DNA of 64,000 nucleotides from JABFSA01 sp963827515. Its GTDB lineage: Bacteria > Acidobacteriota > Vicinamibacteria > Vicinamibacterales > UBA2999. Under the pieces are notes generated by a model. That model did not search any database and had not been told where the DNA came from. It saw nothing but the letters and a program-made list of their open reading frames with translations. Within the stretch, counting starts at the first letter, position 1. The number at the start of each line of letters is the position of its first letter. Both the position numbers and the translations under genes were made by a program. Shown one piece after another: positions 10,235 through 19,066 of the stretch. The stretch covers positions 1 to 64,000 of the forward strand of contig CAWHBF010000006.1 of NCBI GenBank assembly GCA_963827515.1, written 5' to 3'.

Positions 10235-10354
10235 GCCCGGAATCTCACAAACACGGATTACGTCACAGGAACCTTCGGCACGCCGCCCAACGTGTACGGC
10301 GGACGTCCTGGACCCTCGCGTCAGTTTGCTGTGGAGTTTGCCGTGCAACGATAG
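10235..10354 (+). pseudogene. Outer-membrane beta-barrel C-terminal tail, copy 2
   Basis: An uninterrupted frame encodes ARNLTNTDYVTGTFGTPPN then VYGGRPGPSRQFAVEFAVQR and TAG. This is a plausible terminal beta-strand of a TonB-dependent receptor with no upstream body. It is a diverged direct repeat of the tail at 10072-10216, so the region probably held two receptor genes or a duplicated gene end, now deleted except for the 3' ends. Confidence 0.5.
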
Positions 10355-10385
10355 CCAGCTCGGCGACAGGAATCACACCGCTCCG

Positions 10386-11267
10386 TCACACGACGGTGTG
10401 CAGCGGCACGACGTGGCTGTGCCGATCACAAATGGTGTTGAACCCCTCGCCTGGGCAGACATCCGACGAATAGCCGCAGAGAAGCGAGCACTTGCGTCCT
10501 GCGATGAGCTGATGCCACAGAATCTCGAGCGACAGCGCCGCATCTTCCCGGCCGCTGCTCCACAACACGTCCACCATCTCGCCGTAGATCCGCACCAGGC
10601 GCTTCCTGCTGCCCGCAGCCTTATCCAGGATCGGATTGATCGTGTCTTCGAAGCGCTCCGCATCCGGCCGATTGCCGACCATGAATCGGTTCAGGACCTC
10701 GTCGGCATCGAACATCAGGAGCTCGCCCTGCTCGATCCGTTCCTGGGAATCCACACCCATCGCCGTCAGCTGGTCGCGGATGGAGGCGGCGTGCGATGCC
10801 GTCGCAACGATCACGGCCGCCTGGCTGGCTGCCAATCCCTCGCCGATGAAGCGCGCGACGGTGCGGGCGAGCGACGGACTGTCTTCGTAGAAACAGACGG
10901 CGTGGAACAACAGCGCCCGGCGGACTGCCGGCACGAGTTCCGTCAGCATCTCCCGCTTCCACACCACCGCCGAGGCGCCCAGCGCGGACGCGGCGCTGGC
11001 GATTGACGCGTCCTCGTACGCGGTGGCAAAGACGATCCGGGGCGGGTCGGGCAGGTCCCTGATGAGGGCGCCAGCCTCGAACCCGTTGAGGCCGGGCATC
11101 GAGATGTCAAGGACCACCAGATCGGGATAGAGCGCGCCAGCGGCCTCGACAGCCGCCCGGCCATCGGCGACCGTGGAGACCACGTCGAAGTCGGATGCGA
11201 GCAGGCTGGCAATCGCCGCCCGCATTTTGTCGTGATCGTCCGCTACGACGATGCGCGGTCTGATCAT
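10386..11267 (-). CDS. Response regulator with MEDS (DcmR-like) sensory domain
   Basis: A 293-aa protein starting RPRIVVADDHDKM. The receiver has the DD acidic pair, phosphoacceptor Asp in LVVLDISMPGLNG and a Lys in VVWKREML. The C-terminal 170 residues form a MEDS-type domain (HAVCFYEDSPSLARTVARF, GELLMFDADEVLNRFMVG, RLVRIYGEMVDVLW, CSLLCGYSSD), the same REC-MEDS order as the kinase at 7384-9830. There is no DNA-binding domain, so output is probably by protein contact. The ATG at 11267 is chosen because the receiver begins there; an upstream in-frame ATG at 11369 would add about 34 non-conserved residues. Neither has a clear ribosome site. Confidence 0.8.
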   Translation of the reverse strand: MIRPRIVVADDHDKMRAAIASLLASDFDVVSTVADGRAAVEAAGALYPDLVVLDISMPGLNGFEAGALIRDLPDPPRIVFATAYEDASIASAASALGASAVVWKREMLTELVPAVRRALLFHAVCFYEDSPSLARTVARFIGEGLAASQAAVIVATASHAASIRDQLTAMGVDSQERIEQGELLMFDADEVLNRFMVGNRPDAERFEDTINPILDKAAGSRKRLVRIYGEMVDVLWSSGREDAALSLEILWHQLIAGRKCSLLCGYSSDVCPGEGFNTICDRHSHVVPLHTVV

Positions 11268-11459
11268 GTTGCGGCGATTGTCGACATGGAGGAGAGGTGA
11301 ATCGCATTCAACGCGCATCAGCAGCTCACGCAGTGATGACGCGATGATCGGCGTCAAGTCTCGCATGTGAACCTTGAATACGGAAGAAATAAGATCGCCT
11401 TGGCGATCGACCTCGACAGCTGATCGCCATCCGAGTCGATGCGGGCGACGTGCTTCCTT

Positions 11460-11690
11460 ACGAGATTCGCGGCGTCTTCGGGCGGCGAGCGAATCGACCA
11501 TTATGAAACTGTCCGCGTCGCCTAGACGCTTTCGATTCGGCGTAGAGCGGAGGCTTTAGCATGCGCGGACACGGCGCAGGCTGAAGCGTGCGCTCTACGG
11601 CGAAACGCAAACCTCTGTAAACAGGGCCAGTGCCTTGATGTCTTCCCACGATCTCGCCATTGCGAGACGCCGTCGGGCGCTAACTGGACG
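11460..11690 (+). pseudogene. PAS-domain remnant split by a hairpin element
   Basis: The flanks match the first PAS domain of the kinase at 7384. Left: RRLRAGERIDHYETVRVA after one-base repair, versus RRLRAGERVDHYETARVT (8569-8625). Right: ISPLRDAVGR then stop, versus ISPLRDPAGR (near 8657). Between them, in place of about 30 bases of PAS code, lies about 120 bases of unrelated sequence containing the inverted repeat at 11541-11599. The rest of the gene is gone. Confidence 0.6.
11541..11599. repeat. REP-like hairpin element
   Basis: Imperfect inverted repeat: CGTAGAGCGGAGGCTTTAGC at 11541-11560 pairs with GCTGAAGCGTGCGCTCTACG at 11580-11599, with a 19-base loop. The GGCTTTAGC/GCTGAAGC core resembles the elements at 28618 and 40906. 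It sits inside a PAS remnant, which suggests mobility. Confidence 0.6.
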
Positions 11691-11762
11691 CGCTCTTTGG
11701 TCGATCGCCATAAGTGATCGCGGCGCACCCGCGCGGCACTGAGCTTCGAGTGAACCCAGCAT

Positions 11763-13907
11763 CTAGAAACGGACGCGCAGGCCACCGTTGATGTTCCGGC
11801 CTTCGAGCGGTGCCCACGCGTCGACGGTCCAGCGGCCGTCGACCGCGCGCGTCGGGAGCAGCAGCGGATCCCATCGCGTCTGCCTGACGCCAGTGAGGTT
11901 CTCGCCATTCACGAAGAGACGAATACGCCCGAACTGCTTTTCCGCCAGGAGGCCGAGAATCATGTACGGCTCGCTCGTCACCCGATACGGATTTTCGTCA
12001 AGGCTCTGAGTGCCGGTGTAGTACCACTCGATGCCGACCCGACCCACGTCCTCCGCTTCCCACATCCCCACGAGGCCGGCGCTGTGCCGCGGTGTCAGCG
12101 GCACGTCCTGCTGAACCGCGTTGACGGTCTCGCGCGCCCGCACGTAGGTGTAGCTGGCGGTGACCGAGAATGGCGCGCGGCGCCATGTGCCCAGGAGCTC
12201 GAGGCCGACGTTCGTGGTCGGATCCGGCAGAGTGCTGAGCACGTACAACGGCGAACGTTCGACGTGGAGTGGGTCACGGATTCGAGACGCGAACAGCGTG
12301 GCCGTATAGGACAGTGGCCCATCCGTGCGAGATATGTCGAACGACGTGCTCAGCCCACGTTCAGCCTCGAGCGGCCGTCGAATCTCCAGACGTGTCAGAC
12401 CTGCCGCTTCGGTTTCCTCCGTGATGGGCGTCGGCCCGAAGAAACCGGTCCCTACTGATAGCCTGCTCGTCCAATGTCCGGTACGCGTCAGTGCCGACAC
12501 ACGGGGACTGAAGAACGTGCCGTACTCGCTGTGATGATCAAGGCGAGCGCTTCCGGACAGTGACAGCTTCGGAGACACGGTGACGTCGTACTGCGCGAAA
12601 GCGCCTGGCACGAGGAAGTCATAGTCGAATCGCGGCACGTCGCGCGCCGTATAGGCGTCACGCTCGATGGCGAATCCGGCGACCCACGTCTGTCGGCCCG
12701 CGGTTCCCCGGATGGCTGTCTCGCCAAACGCGGTGTCGTGCCGATCCCGCTCGAGGACTTCGCCGAACTGGTGATCGTGGCTCTGGCGAGCAATCGCCGC
12801 ACGCGTGGTTACGACGTATCGGTCCTTGACGAGGAACTGTCCCACGACACCGGCGTCGTACCGTCGCGTCTCGAGGGCTTCGACATAGGGCTGGCCCGTC
12901 GCCACCAGCACCTCGCCATCCGGCGTGCCGCCCTGGCGATCCTCGTAGGTGAAGCCGGTTGTGGCAAAGAAGGTTCGGCCGCCGCCGCCGTCCCAGAACA
13001 CTCGCGGACGCACGACGCCTCGCGAATAGCCTGGGAGATCGGCCCACGCATCGTCGTTAACGTCGTTGGTCTCCTGCCAGTGGCCGCCACCGAGCAAGGA
13101 ACCACTCCACCCATGCGCGAAGGAATGGGAGAGAAAAGTGACCGCATCCGTCGCACCCCGTGTGGACCGATTGAGCAGGAACTCCTCAGTGGGTTCGGCC
13201 GTTGGACGCCGCGACAGCAGGTTGATGACGCCACCCATCGCACCGGCGCCATATAACGCCGAAGCCACACCTTTGATGACCTCGACCTGTCCCAGATCCA
13301 TCGGCGGAATCTGGAGCAGACCAAGTCCGCCGACCTCGCCAAACAGCGGCAGACCGTCCGAGAGCACGCGCGTATATCGACCTCGCATGCCTTGAATGCG
13401 CACACTGGCCGCACCGAGGGACGGCGACGTCGTCTGCACCCGCATGCCGCCCATCTCGTTCAGCATCATGACGATGTCACCGGGCGTCATGAGCATCTTC
13501 TCTTCGATTTCCTCCCGCGCGAGGACCTCGACGCGCATGGGTTGATCCTCGAGGCGCTTGTCGGTCCGCGTCGATGCGACGACGGTGACGCTTTCCTCAA
13601 GGTTCGGTTGTTGCTCCAACTCCACGATGACCTCTTGCGTCGCCCCGGCGCCGACCTGCACCGATGTGGACACGGGCACGAACCCGGGCTTCACGACAGT
13701 GATGTCGACGTTCCCGGCGCTGATGACGACGGTCGAGGTACCGGCCGCGTCGGTGCGATGGCTGGTGCCAGCCACGACCACTTCCGCGTCCTCGATCGGC
13801 TTCTGCGCCGCTCGGACTTGAACACGAACGGTACCCGTCTGGCTCTGGGCGGCCATCGAGAATTGACAGCAAACAAGTATTCCTAGCGCGAATAGCAACG
13901 AACGCAT
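11763..13907 (-). CDS. TonB-dependent outer-membrane receptor (714 aa)
   Basis: A signal peptide (MRSLLFALGILVCCQFSMAA) is followed by a carboxypeptidase-regulatory-like beta domain (about 25-95), a plug domain (about 118-235, with VRIQGMRGRYTRVLSDG and VEVIKGVASALYGAGAMGGV) and a 22-strand-type barrel ending in the aromatic RVRF. The size is that of a siderophore, cobalamin or metal receptor, and it is shorter than the two 1000-aa receptors at 49.5 and 54.1 kb. GGAGG lies just upstream of the ATG. The gene 70 bases upstream on the same strand encodes a small Cys/His-rich secreted protein, which suggests a metal ligand such as copper. The ligand is inferred only. Confidence 0.9.
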   Translation of the reverse strand: MRSLLFALGILVCCQFSMAAQSQTGTVRVQVRAAQKPIEDAEVVVAGTSHRTDAAGTSTVVISAGNVDITVVKPGFVPVSTSVQVGAGATQEVIVELEQQPNLEESVTVVASTRTDKRLEDQPMRVEVLAREEIEEKMLMTPGDIVMMLNEMGGMRVQTTSPSLGAASVRIQGMRGRYTRVLSDGLPLFGEVGGLGLLQIPPMDLGQVEVIKGVASALYGAGAMGGVINLLSRRPTAEPTEEFLLNRSTRGATDAVTFLSHSFAHGWSGSLLGGGHWQETNDVNDDAWADLPGYSRGVVRPRVFWDGGGGRTFFATTGFTYEDRQGGTPDGEVLVATGQPYVEALETRRYDAGVVGQFLVKDRYVVTTRAAIARQSHDHQFGEVLERDRHDTAFGETAIRGTAGRQTWVAGFAIERDAYTARDVPRFDYDFLVPGAFAQYDVTVSPKLSLSGSARLDHHSEYGTFFSPRVSALTRTGHWTSRLSVGTGFFGPTPITEETEAAGLTRLEIRRPLEAERGLSTSFDISRTDGPLSYTATLFASRIRDPLHVERSPLYVLSTLPDPTTNVGLELLGTWRRAPFSVTASYTYVRARETVNAVQQDVPLTPRHSAGLVGMWEAEDVGRVGIEWYYTGTQSLDENPYRVTSEPYMILGLLAEKQFGRIRLFVNGENLTGVRQTRWDPLLLPTRAVDGRWTVDAWAPLEGRNINGGLRVRF

Positions 13908-13976
13908 AGACCTCCGCCGGCGCGTGCGTACGCACCGATTCCTCAGTTCATTAAGTGCGATGAATCGTGGAACGCG

Positions 13977-14264
13977 CTATGCGCGCGGAGGGTGGTCGGG
14001 CGGGTTTGCGAGCGCGTCGACGTGCGATCTCAAACGCGCATGTCCGATGCGAGTCGTGAGCATACCGGACGGTGTGAGCTCAGGCGCTCCGGTCGAATCG
14101 ATGCCGCCGAGGCAGAGCATGCAGCTGCCGTCTCCTGCGTGGTCGGCGTGCTGTTGCGGAGTCGATTCGCGCTCGTGAGTGCAGCCATCAGGGCAGCAGA
14201 TGCCATCGATCGCGTTCAGGGACGCGAACACGACCAGTATCGCCACTGCCAAGAACTTTCGCAC
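13977..14264 (-). CDS. Small secreted Cys/His-rich protein
   Basis: A 95-aa protein from the GTG at 14264: a hydrophobic signal (RKFLAVAILVVFASLNAIDG), then ICCPDGCTHE, a His patch (QQHADHAGDG) and CMLCLGG. These clusters could bind a soft metal and recall DUF2946-type proteins found beside copper-linked TonB receptors. No ribosome site is obvious and the start could be elsewhere. It lies 70 bases upstream of the TonB receptor on the same strand and may share its promoter. The function is not known. Confidence 0.55.
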   Translation of the reverse strand: MRKFLAVAILVVFASLNAIDGICCPDGCTHERESTPQQHADHAGDGSCMLCLGGIDSTGAPELTPSGMLTTRIGHARLRSHVDALANPPDHPPRA

Positions 14265-14567
14265 GACTTGATTATTGCCTGTTTCCCGCCTGTTCTGGCT
14301 GTCGAGGCGATCTTCGTGATTCCGCGGTCTTAGCTGCGTGCCAAAGACGATGATGCCCGTAGTCCGCATCGCCCGGCCGAGGGTGCACCAGAGGTCGCGG
14401 GTGTGCCCTCCGCGCGGATGGTGGAGCCTGTGACCGCGCCCTAAACAGTCCACTCATACCAAGCCACCATGTTGCTGCGAACACCACTCGTGTTCGTGTA
14501 TCACTGGACTTCCGGTGCAGGTAGCATGGAGCAGCAACCGGCTCGACGTCTTGAGGGTTGGTGTCTG
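14265..14567. other. Intergenic region between divergent small secreted protein and wHTH-FHA gene
   Basis: About 300 bases, expected to hold promoters in both directions. I see no coding frame with family motifs. The last part carries a GAGGG stretch before the ATG at 14568. Confidence 0.4.
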
Positions 14568-15128
14568 ATGCAGGTGACCTTTGGGGGCTATTGTCTCGAT
14601 CTGGGGACTCGCCAGCTGTTGCACGGCGAGACCGAGGTGCGTCTCTCGCCGAAGGCTTTCGACTTGTTGCACGTGCTCATCGACAATCGGACACGGGCCG
14701 TCTCAAAGGCGGAACTGCACGATCGGCTGTGGAAGGACACCTACGTGACGGAGGCCAACCTCGCGGTGCTCGTGACAGAGTTGCGGCGCGTGCTCCATGA
14801 TCGGCCTGCTGCGCCCAGGTTCGTCCGCACGGTGCGTGGATTCGGGTACGCCTTCTGCGGGCAGATCTCTAGCGTGGCCGATGTCTCGCCGCCCACGCGG
14901 ACCTGTTGGGTAATGTGGAGCGGCCGTGAGATCGCGTTGCACGATGGCGACAACATCATCGGGCGCGAACCAGGTGCCACCGTGCGTCTCGACCTGCCGA
15001 GCGTCTCGCGGCGTCACGCGCGCATCGTCGTGTCGCCACAGGACGCCGTCATTGAAGATCTCGGGAGGAAGAACGGCACACGTCTGCAGAACGTCGTCGT
15101 CAGCGAGCGAATAGCACTGGCCCACTGA
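14568..15128 (+). CDS. Winged-helix DNA-binding protein fused to FHA domain, C-terminus frame-broken
   Basis: Residues 1-100 form an OmpR/PhoB-type winged helix (RLSPKAFDLLHVLI, LHDRLWKDTYVTEANLAVLV, RTVRGFGYAF). Residues about 112-186 form an FHA phosphopeptide-binding domain with its signature GREPGATVRLDLPSVSRRHARI and KNGTRL. The frame stops at 15128 before the last FHA strands; the neighbouring frame continues DVLISCLTGVE after about 15160, so a small indel probably cuts the tail. In acidobacteria such proteins are likely regulators controlled by Ser/Thr kinases. The upstream start at 14469 adds 33 non-conserved residues and is not preferred. Confidence 0.8.
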   Translation: MQVTFGGYCLDLGTRQLLHGETEVRLSPKAFDLLHVLIDNRTRAVSKAELHDRLWKDTYVTEANLAVLVTELRRVLHDRPAAPRFVRTVRGFGYAFCGQISSVADVSPPTRTCWVMWSGREIALHDGDNIIGREPGATVRLDLPSVSRRHARIVVSPQDAVIEDLGRKNGTRLQNVVVSERIALAH

Positions 15129-15317
15129 GGTGCCGCGCTGCGGATGTCTTGATTTCTTGCTTGACTGGCGTTGAACGATGTTTCCGTGTTGCTCGCGCTC
15201 TCGCCCGTCGGCGAACGTTTGGCGTTCATCGCGCGGGATGACAAAGGCGTCTGCGAACCGACGGTCGTTGCGGCGTTATGATTGATGGTCGGCGGTCGCG
15301 TTGTAGAGGAGGCTCGT

Positions 15318-17254
15318 ATGAGTGTTGTCACACGACGCGTGTCAGTCATGGCGTTATCGCTGCTGGTTGCCGCACCGTGCCTGGCGCAGTCGCTTGGCGA
15401 GTTCAGGCCGACCGGCGACATGACGGCGCCGCGAGGGCGTCACACCGCCACTCGTCTTCACGACGGGAAAATCCTAATCGTGGGGGGGACGCCCGAGGAT
15501 CGGTCAGGCTGTGCCGGCACGACGACCGCGGAACTCTACGATCCTGCGAGCCACACGTTCACACCGACCGGCAAGATGACTGCCGTGCGACGCTATCATT
15601 CGGCAACGCTGCTTGCCGACGGGCGAGTTCTGATTGCAGGGGCGGAAGTGCACTTCAGCGGCGGTTACTGTCGGCCCGATCCCAATCGCCCAAGCGCCGA
15701 AGTCTACGACCCCTCAAGCGGCACTTTCACACCCACCGGCGACATGAATGGTTTACAGCACGGACACACCGCCACGTTGCTGCCCAATGGACGTGTGCTC
15801 ATCGCCGGCGGCGTGGAGTGCTTGGAGTGTAATACACCACGAGTGAACAACCCGGAACTGTACAGACCCGTCGACGGGCACATTCAGTCTCACTGGTGCT
15901 TTTGCGGGTCACGATTATGTGTATGTGACCGGGGGCCCCTATGTATCGGCGGCCGTTGCGCTCTCCGACGGCAGGGTTCTGATTGCCGGCGTGCCGACCT
16001 CAGAACTTTACGACCCTCTCACCGGCACGTTCGAGCTGACCGGTGTTATGACGGCGGCCTACCTGTCGTGTGAGAACATAACCGGACGTACGGCCACGCT
16101 GCTTACCAACGGACAGGTTCTGCTGACCGGCGGCGGTGGCGATGGCTGCGAGCCGTTTGCGGGTGCCGAACTCTATGACGTGGTCACAGGAACGTTCACA
16201 GCGACGGGATCAATGACGCGTCCACGCGACTTCCACTCGGCGACGTTGTTGCTCGACGGCACCGTTCTGATCACTGGCGGCCAGCTCACGGCGGCGAGCG
16301 CCGAGGTGTTCGATCCTTCCACTGGCAGATTTGCTTCAACGGCCGACATGTCCGCGACCCGCGCGGGTCATTCGGCGACGTTGTTGCTCGACGGCACGGT
16401 GTTGGTCGCCGGAGGGTTCTCGTTTGAAGCCACTGGTGAGGGATGGTGTTGCTTTGCCAGCGCCGAACTGTATGTTGGAGCGACCATTCCCGGCGGTCAG
16501 CTCCCGTCGGCTGACACCACCACGGTTCCCCCTGAGACACAGATCGTCGACACCAGTGGGGCGATCTGGACCATCGGCTGGAATCTCGCCATCCTCCGGA
16601 ATGGTGTCCAAGCAGCCGGCGGGTGGGGGTCGCAGATTTTCTGGAGGAATCACACCCTCTACGTCCTCGGGACTGATGACAACTGGTACCAGTGGACGGG
16701 ATCCAGCTGGACGTTTCTGGGACCAACGTTCCCCGGCGCGTCGCTAGACGGCACCACGGTTCCCCATGCGACACAGATCGTCGACACCAGTGGGGCGATC
16801 TGGACCATCGGCCCGAATCTCGCCATCCTCCGGAATGGTGTCCAAGCAGCCGGCGGGTGGGGGTCGCAGATTGTCTGGACGAGTCACACCCTCTACGTCC
16901 TCGGGACTGATAACAACTGGTACCAATGGACGGGATCCAGCTGGACGTTTCTGGGACCAACGTTCCCCGGCGCATCGCTAGACGGCACCACGGTTCCCCA
17001 TGCGACGCAGATCGTTGACACACAATGGGGCGATCTGGACCATCGGCCCGAATCTCGCCATCCTTCGGAATGGTGTCCAAGCAGCCGGCGGGTGGGGGTC
17101 GCAGATTGTCTGGACGAGTCACACCCTCTACGTCCTCGGGACTGATAACAACTGGTACCAATGGACGGGATCCAGCTGGACGTTTCTGGGAGCAACGTTC
17201 CCCGGCGGTGCCGTGAACTTGAACGGTGGTCTCTCTCTTTCCGTCGAGAATTGA
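15318..17254 (+). CDS. Secreted kelch-type beta-propeller protein with tandem repeats, two frame breaks
   Basis: GAGGAGG lies 5 bases before the ATG at 15318. A signal peptide (VSVMALSLLVAAPCLAQS) precedes about seven kelch-like blades recognisable by the motif H-x-A-T-L-L-x-D-G-x-V-L-I-x-G-G followed by AELYDP-x-TGTF. The frame breaks near 15868 and continues HDYVYVTGGPYVSAAVALSD. Residues after the propeller are three 78-aa repeats (TQIVDTSGAIWTIG, AAGGWGSQI, NNWYQWTGSSWTFLG). A one-base insertion near 17025 breaks the third. The repaired protein ends LSLSVEN at 17254. An extracellular binding or structural role is likely; no enzyme motif was seen. Confidence 0.8.
16519..17206 (+). repeat. 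Three tandem 234-bp coding repeats
   Basis: Unit starts (ACCACGGTTCCCC) are at 16519, 16753 and 16987, an exact 234-base period equal to 78 codons. Copies 2 and 3 are almost identical; copy 1 differs at scattered sites. Copy 3 carries one extra base (GACACACAATGGGG instead of GACACCAGTGGGG). The near-identity suggests recent duplication or gene conversion. Confidence 0.9.
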
Positions 17255-17454
17255 TCCTCGACCATCGAAGCATCGTCCTCGCTGATCCGATGGATGCAAT
17301 GGCGCGCTTGCAGCTGGCGAGGGCACTCGCGCTCTCGGGCGATACCGTGAAGGCGAAAGGCGTCTACAACGATCTCTTGACGCTGTGGAGGAATGCCGAC
17401 CCAGACATTCGGGTTCTGCAAGAAGCACAAGCGGAGTACGCCAGGTTGCCGTGA
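17239..17454 (+). pseudogene. C-terminal tail of a TPR-type Ser/Thr protein kinase (remnant)
   Basis: The frame overlapping the end of the kelch gene reads ELILDHRSIVLADPMDAMAR, then LQLARALALSGDTVKAKGVY, DLLTLWRNADPDIRVLQEA and AEYARLP before TGA. This is the highly characteristic last TPR repeat of acidobacterial Ser/Thr kinases. No kinase or earlier TPR sequence precedes it. It is a remnant left at the 3' end of the kelch gene, possibly the scar of a replacement event. Confidence 0.7.
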
Positions 17455-17572
17455 TTGATGGCGAGGCTCCGCCGCCGGTCGAGCATGAGTCATCTGCTTC
17501 GCCACGCCGGCCTTCTTGACCGCGCTAGCCCGGCCTTCTAGACCGCGCTAGCGCTGTCGCCGCCGCCGATGA

Positions 17573-18277
17573 CTACCAGCGCACTCCGAAGGTGATCGGG
17601 AGGTACTGTGCGTTGGTCGAGCAACCCTGCTCGCAGGGACCACCCGGCACGGTGACCTGCTGCCGGACTTCCGAGCCCCAGACGTAGTGATAGCGGAATT
17701 CGACGTAGAACTTCGCGGACTCTCCGCCGAACGTCAAGCCACCGCCGAAGTTGATGCCGAAGTTGTCCTGCGATCGGTCGACGAGGATGTTGTCAACCGA
17801 CACCGCCGCCGGATAGCACCAGTACCAATACGGATCGCAGACCGTGGCGTACCCTACGGCGGGTGACGTCAGCTGTACTGTCCGATGATAGTAGCCGATG
17901 CCACCGACGCCGTATCCTCCAACCGTCGAGCTTCGCGGAGACGAGACGATGCCATTGAACGTCACCGAATGAATGTTGTGATTGCTCTCGATCAACTGGG
18001 CCGAGGTTGCTCCGCCCGGCACCGGAGACACGAGAATCGTCCTCTCGGGCCCTGGCATCCAGTTGTACATGTACTCCGCCTGAAGGCCGAACGTCGGCGA
18101 CACATTGAACGTCGCGCCGATCCCACCGTTCCAACCGGTGTCGAAGGCATCTTTGAGGCCGGAGAGCGGGAACAACACACCCGCCCCGACGTTGATGCCG
18201 ACCGGCGGCCCGTCCTGCGCGCCAGCCGGTGCCGACATGATTAGAAGCCCAAACAGCGCCACGAATAGTTTCCGCAT
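17573..18277 (-). CDS. Outer-membrane beta-barrel protein (small porin-like)
   Basis: A 234-aa protein with a signal peptide (MRKLFVALFGLLIMSAPAGA) and alternating beta-strand pattern (GINVGAGVLFPLSGLKD, GIGATFNVSPTFGLQAEY, FGINFGGGLTFGG, KFYVEFRYHYVW), ending in VRW as an outer-membrane sorting signal. Four cysteines in the loops (CDPYWYWC and CEQGC) may form disulphides. The ATG at 18277 has GGAGGAG about 7 bases upstream. It matches the generic OmpW/outer-membrane-protein beta-barrel style. No substrate can be assigned. Confidence 0.85.
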   Translation of the reverse strand: MRKLFVALFGLLIMSAPAGAQDGPPVGINVGAGVLFPLSGLKDAFDTGWNGGIGATFNVSPTFGLQAEYMYNWMPGPERTILVSPVPGGATSAQLIESNHNIHSVTFNGIVSSPRSSTVGGYGVGGIGYYHRTVQLTSPAVGYATVCDPYWYWCYPAAVSVDNILVDRSQDNFGINFGGGLTFGGESAKFYVEFRYHYVWGSEVRQQVTVPGGPCEQGCSTNAQYLPITFGVRW

Positions 18278-18801
18278 GAGTACGCTCCTCCAGATTGAGA
18301 TTAATAGCCTGCCGTAAGCTTCGCGTCGTTAGTCACGGTCGCTTGTCGTCTGGGCTCCGGTGCGCCGTCAGCGACCATTACGAAGCCCCTTCAGCATCGG
18401 CGTCGGGCCGCATTCGTGTGGGCGGATTTCCAAAGGGGACATTAGAAGAGACCATTGTCTTTGGGTAGCGAGCAAGAGTCATGCCGTAGGCGCTGCCATG
18501 ATCGCGCAAACGAACCAACAACAGCGAGTCGAGAGTGATGTCCAGGTGGCTGTGTATTCTCCCATTTCAGTCCGGCTCGCCCTCCGGGATTTCGGAGTCC
18601 CTCCAATCGACCAGAATATAAGGCGGCTTCCAACATTTCAGTTACGCGCCTCCGTCGTTTCGCCGAGCGAGCAGTAACGGCGCGGCTATACTGGGAAAGC
18701 CCGTAAGTGATCGCGGCACACTAAGGGCCTTACAGATCGCTACACAATTCGGGTTTGCCGACTCAGCCGCTAGCCTGTAAACTGCTGATTCGAAAGACAC
18801 G
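18278..18801. other. Intergenic region between barrel gene and tRNA-Ser
   Basis: About 520 bases with no convincing gene. Short frames here show no family motif. It should contain the barrel-gene promoter at its left end and the tRNA promoter at its right end. I found no att-like duplication of the tRNA 3' end. Confidence 0.4.
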
Positions 18802-18890
18802 GAGAGATGTCCGAGTGGTTGAAGGAGCACGCTTGGAAAGCGTGTGTAGGGGAAACTCTACCGTGGGTTCGAATCCCACTCTCTCCGCCA
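18802..18890 (+). tRNA. tRNA-Ser (anticodon GGA)
   Basis: Acceptor GGAGAGA pairs perfectly with TCTCTCC, followed by discriminator G and an encoded CCA at 18888-18890. The anticodon loop CTTGGAAAG gives anticodon GGA (reads UCC/UCU). A long variable arm (GTGTAGGGGAAACTCTACC) and T-loop GTTCGAAT identify a class II serine tRNA. The 89-base length is normal. Confidence 0.97.
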
Positions 18891-19066
18891 ACATATGCCT
18901 ATTCTGTTCGGCAATTTGGCTCAACTAGTGTTTCACCCCACATAAAGCCACATGACAAACCGGATCGCCGCCGGGATGTCTGGCGATGGCTCCTTCTTTT
19001 GATATCAGCGGTCGGCGCCGGACCCAATCACGCCAGAGCTCATCCTCTATAGTCGGCGACGATCGC

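Noticed and set aside
11711..11724. 14-base match TAAGTGATCGCGGC also found at 18704
   Set aside because: A 14-base match between two places in 64 kb is expected by chance and the flanks do not extend it.
16519..17206. CRISPR-like periodic repeats
   Set aside because: The period is 234 bases with no unique spacers, and the units are in-frame protein repeats.
18802..18890. tRNA-Ser as an integration site for a mobile element
   Set aside because: No integrase gene and no repeat of the tRNA 3' end were found on either side.
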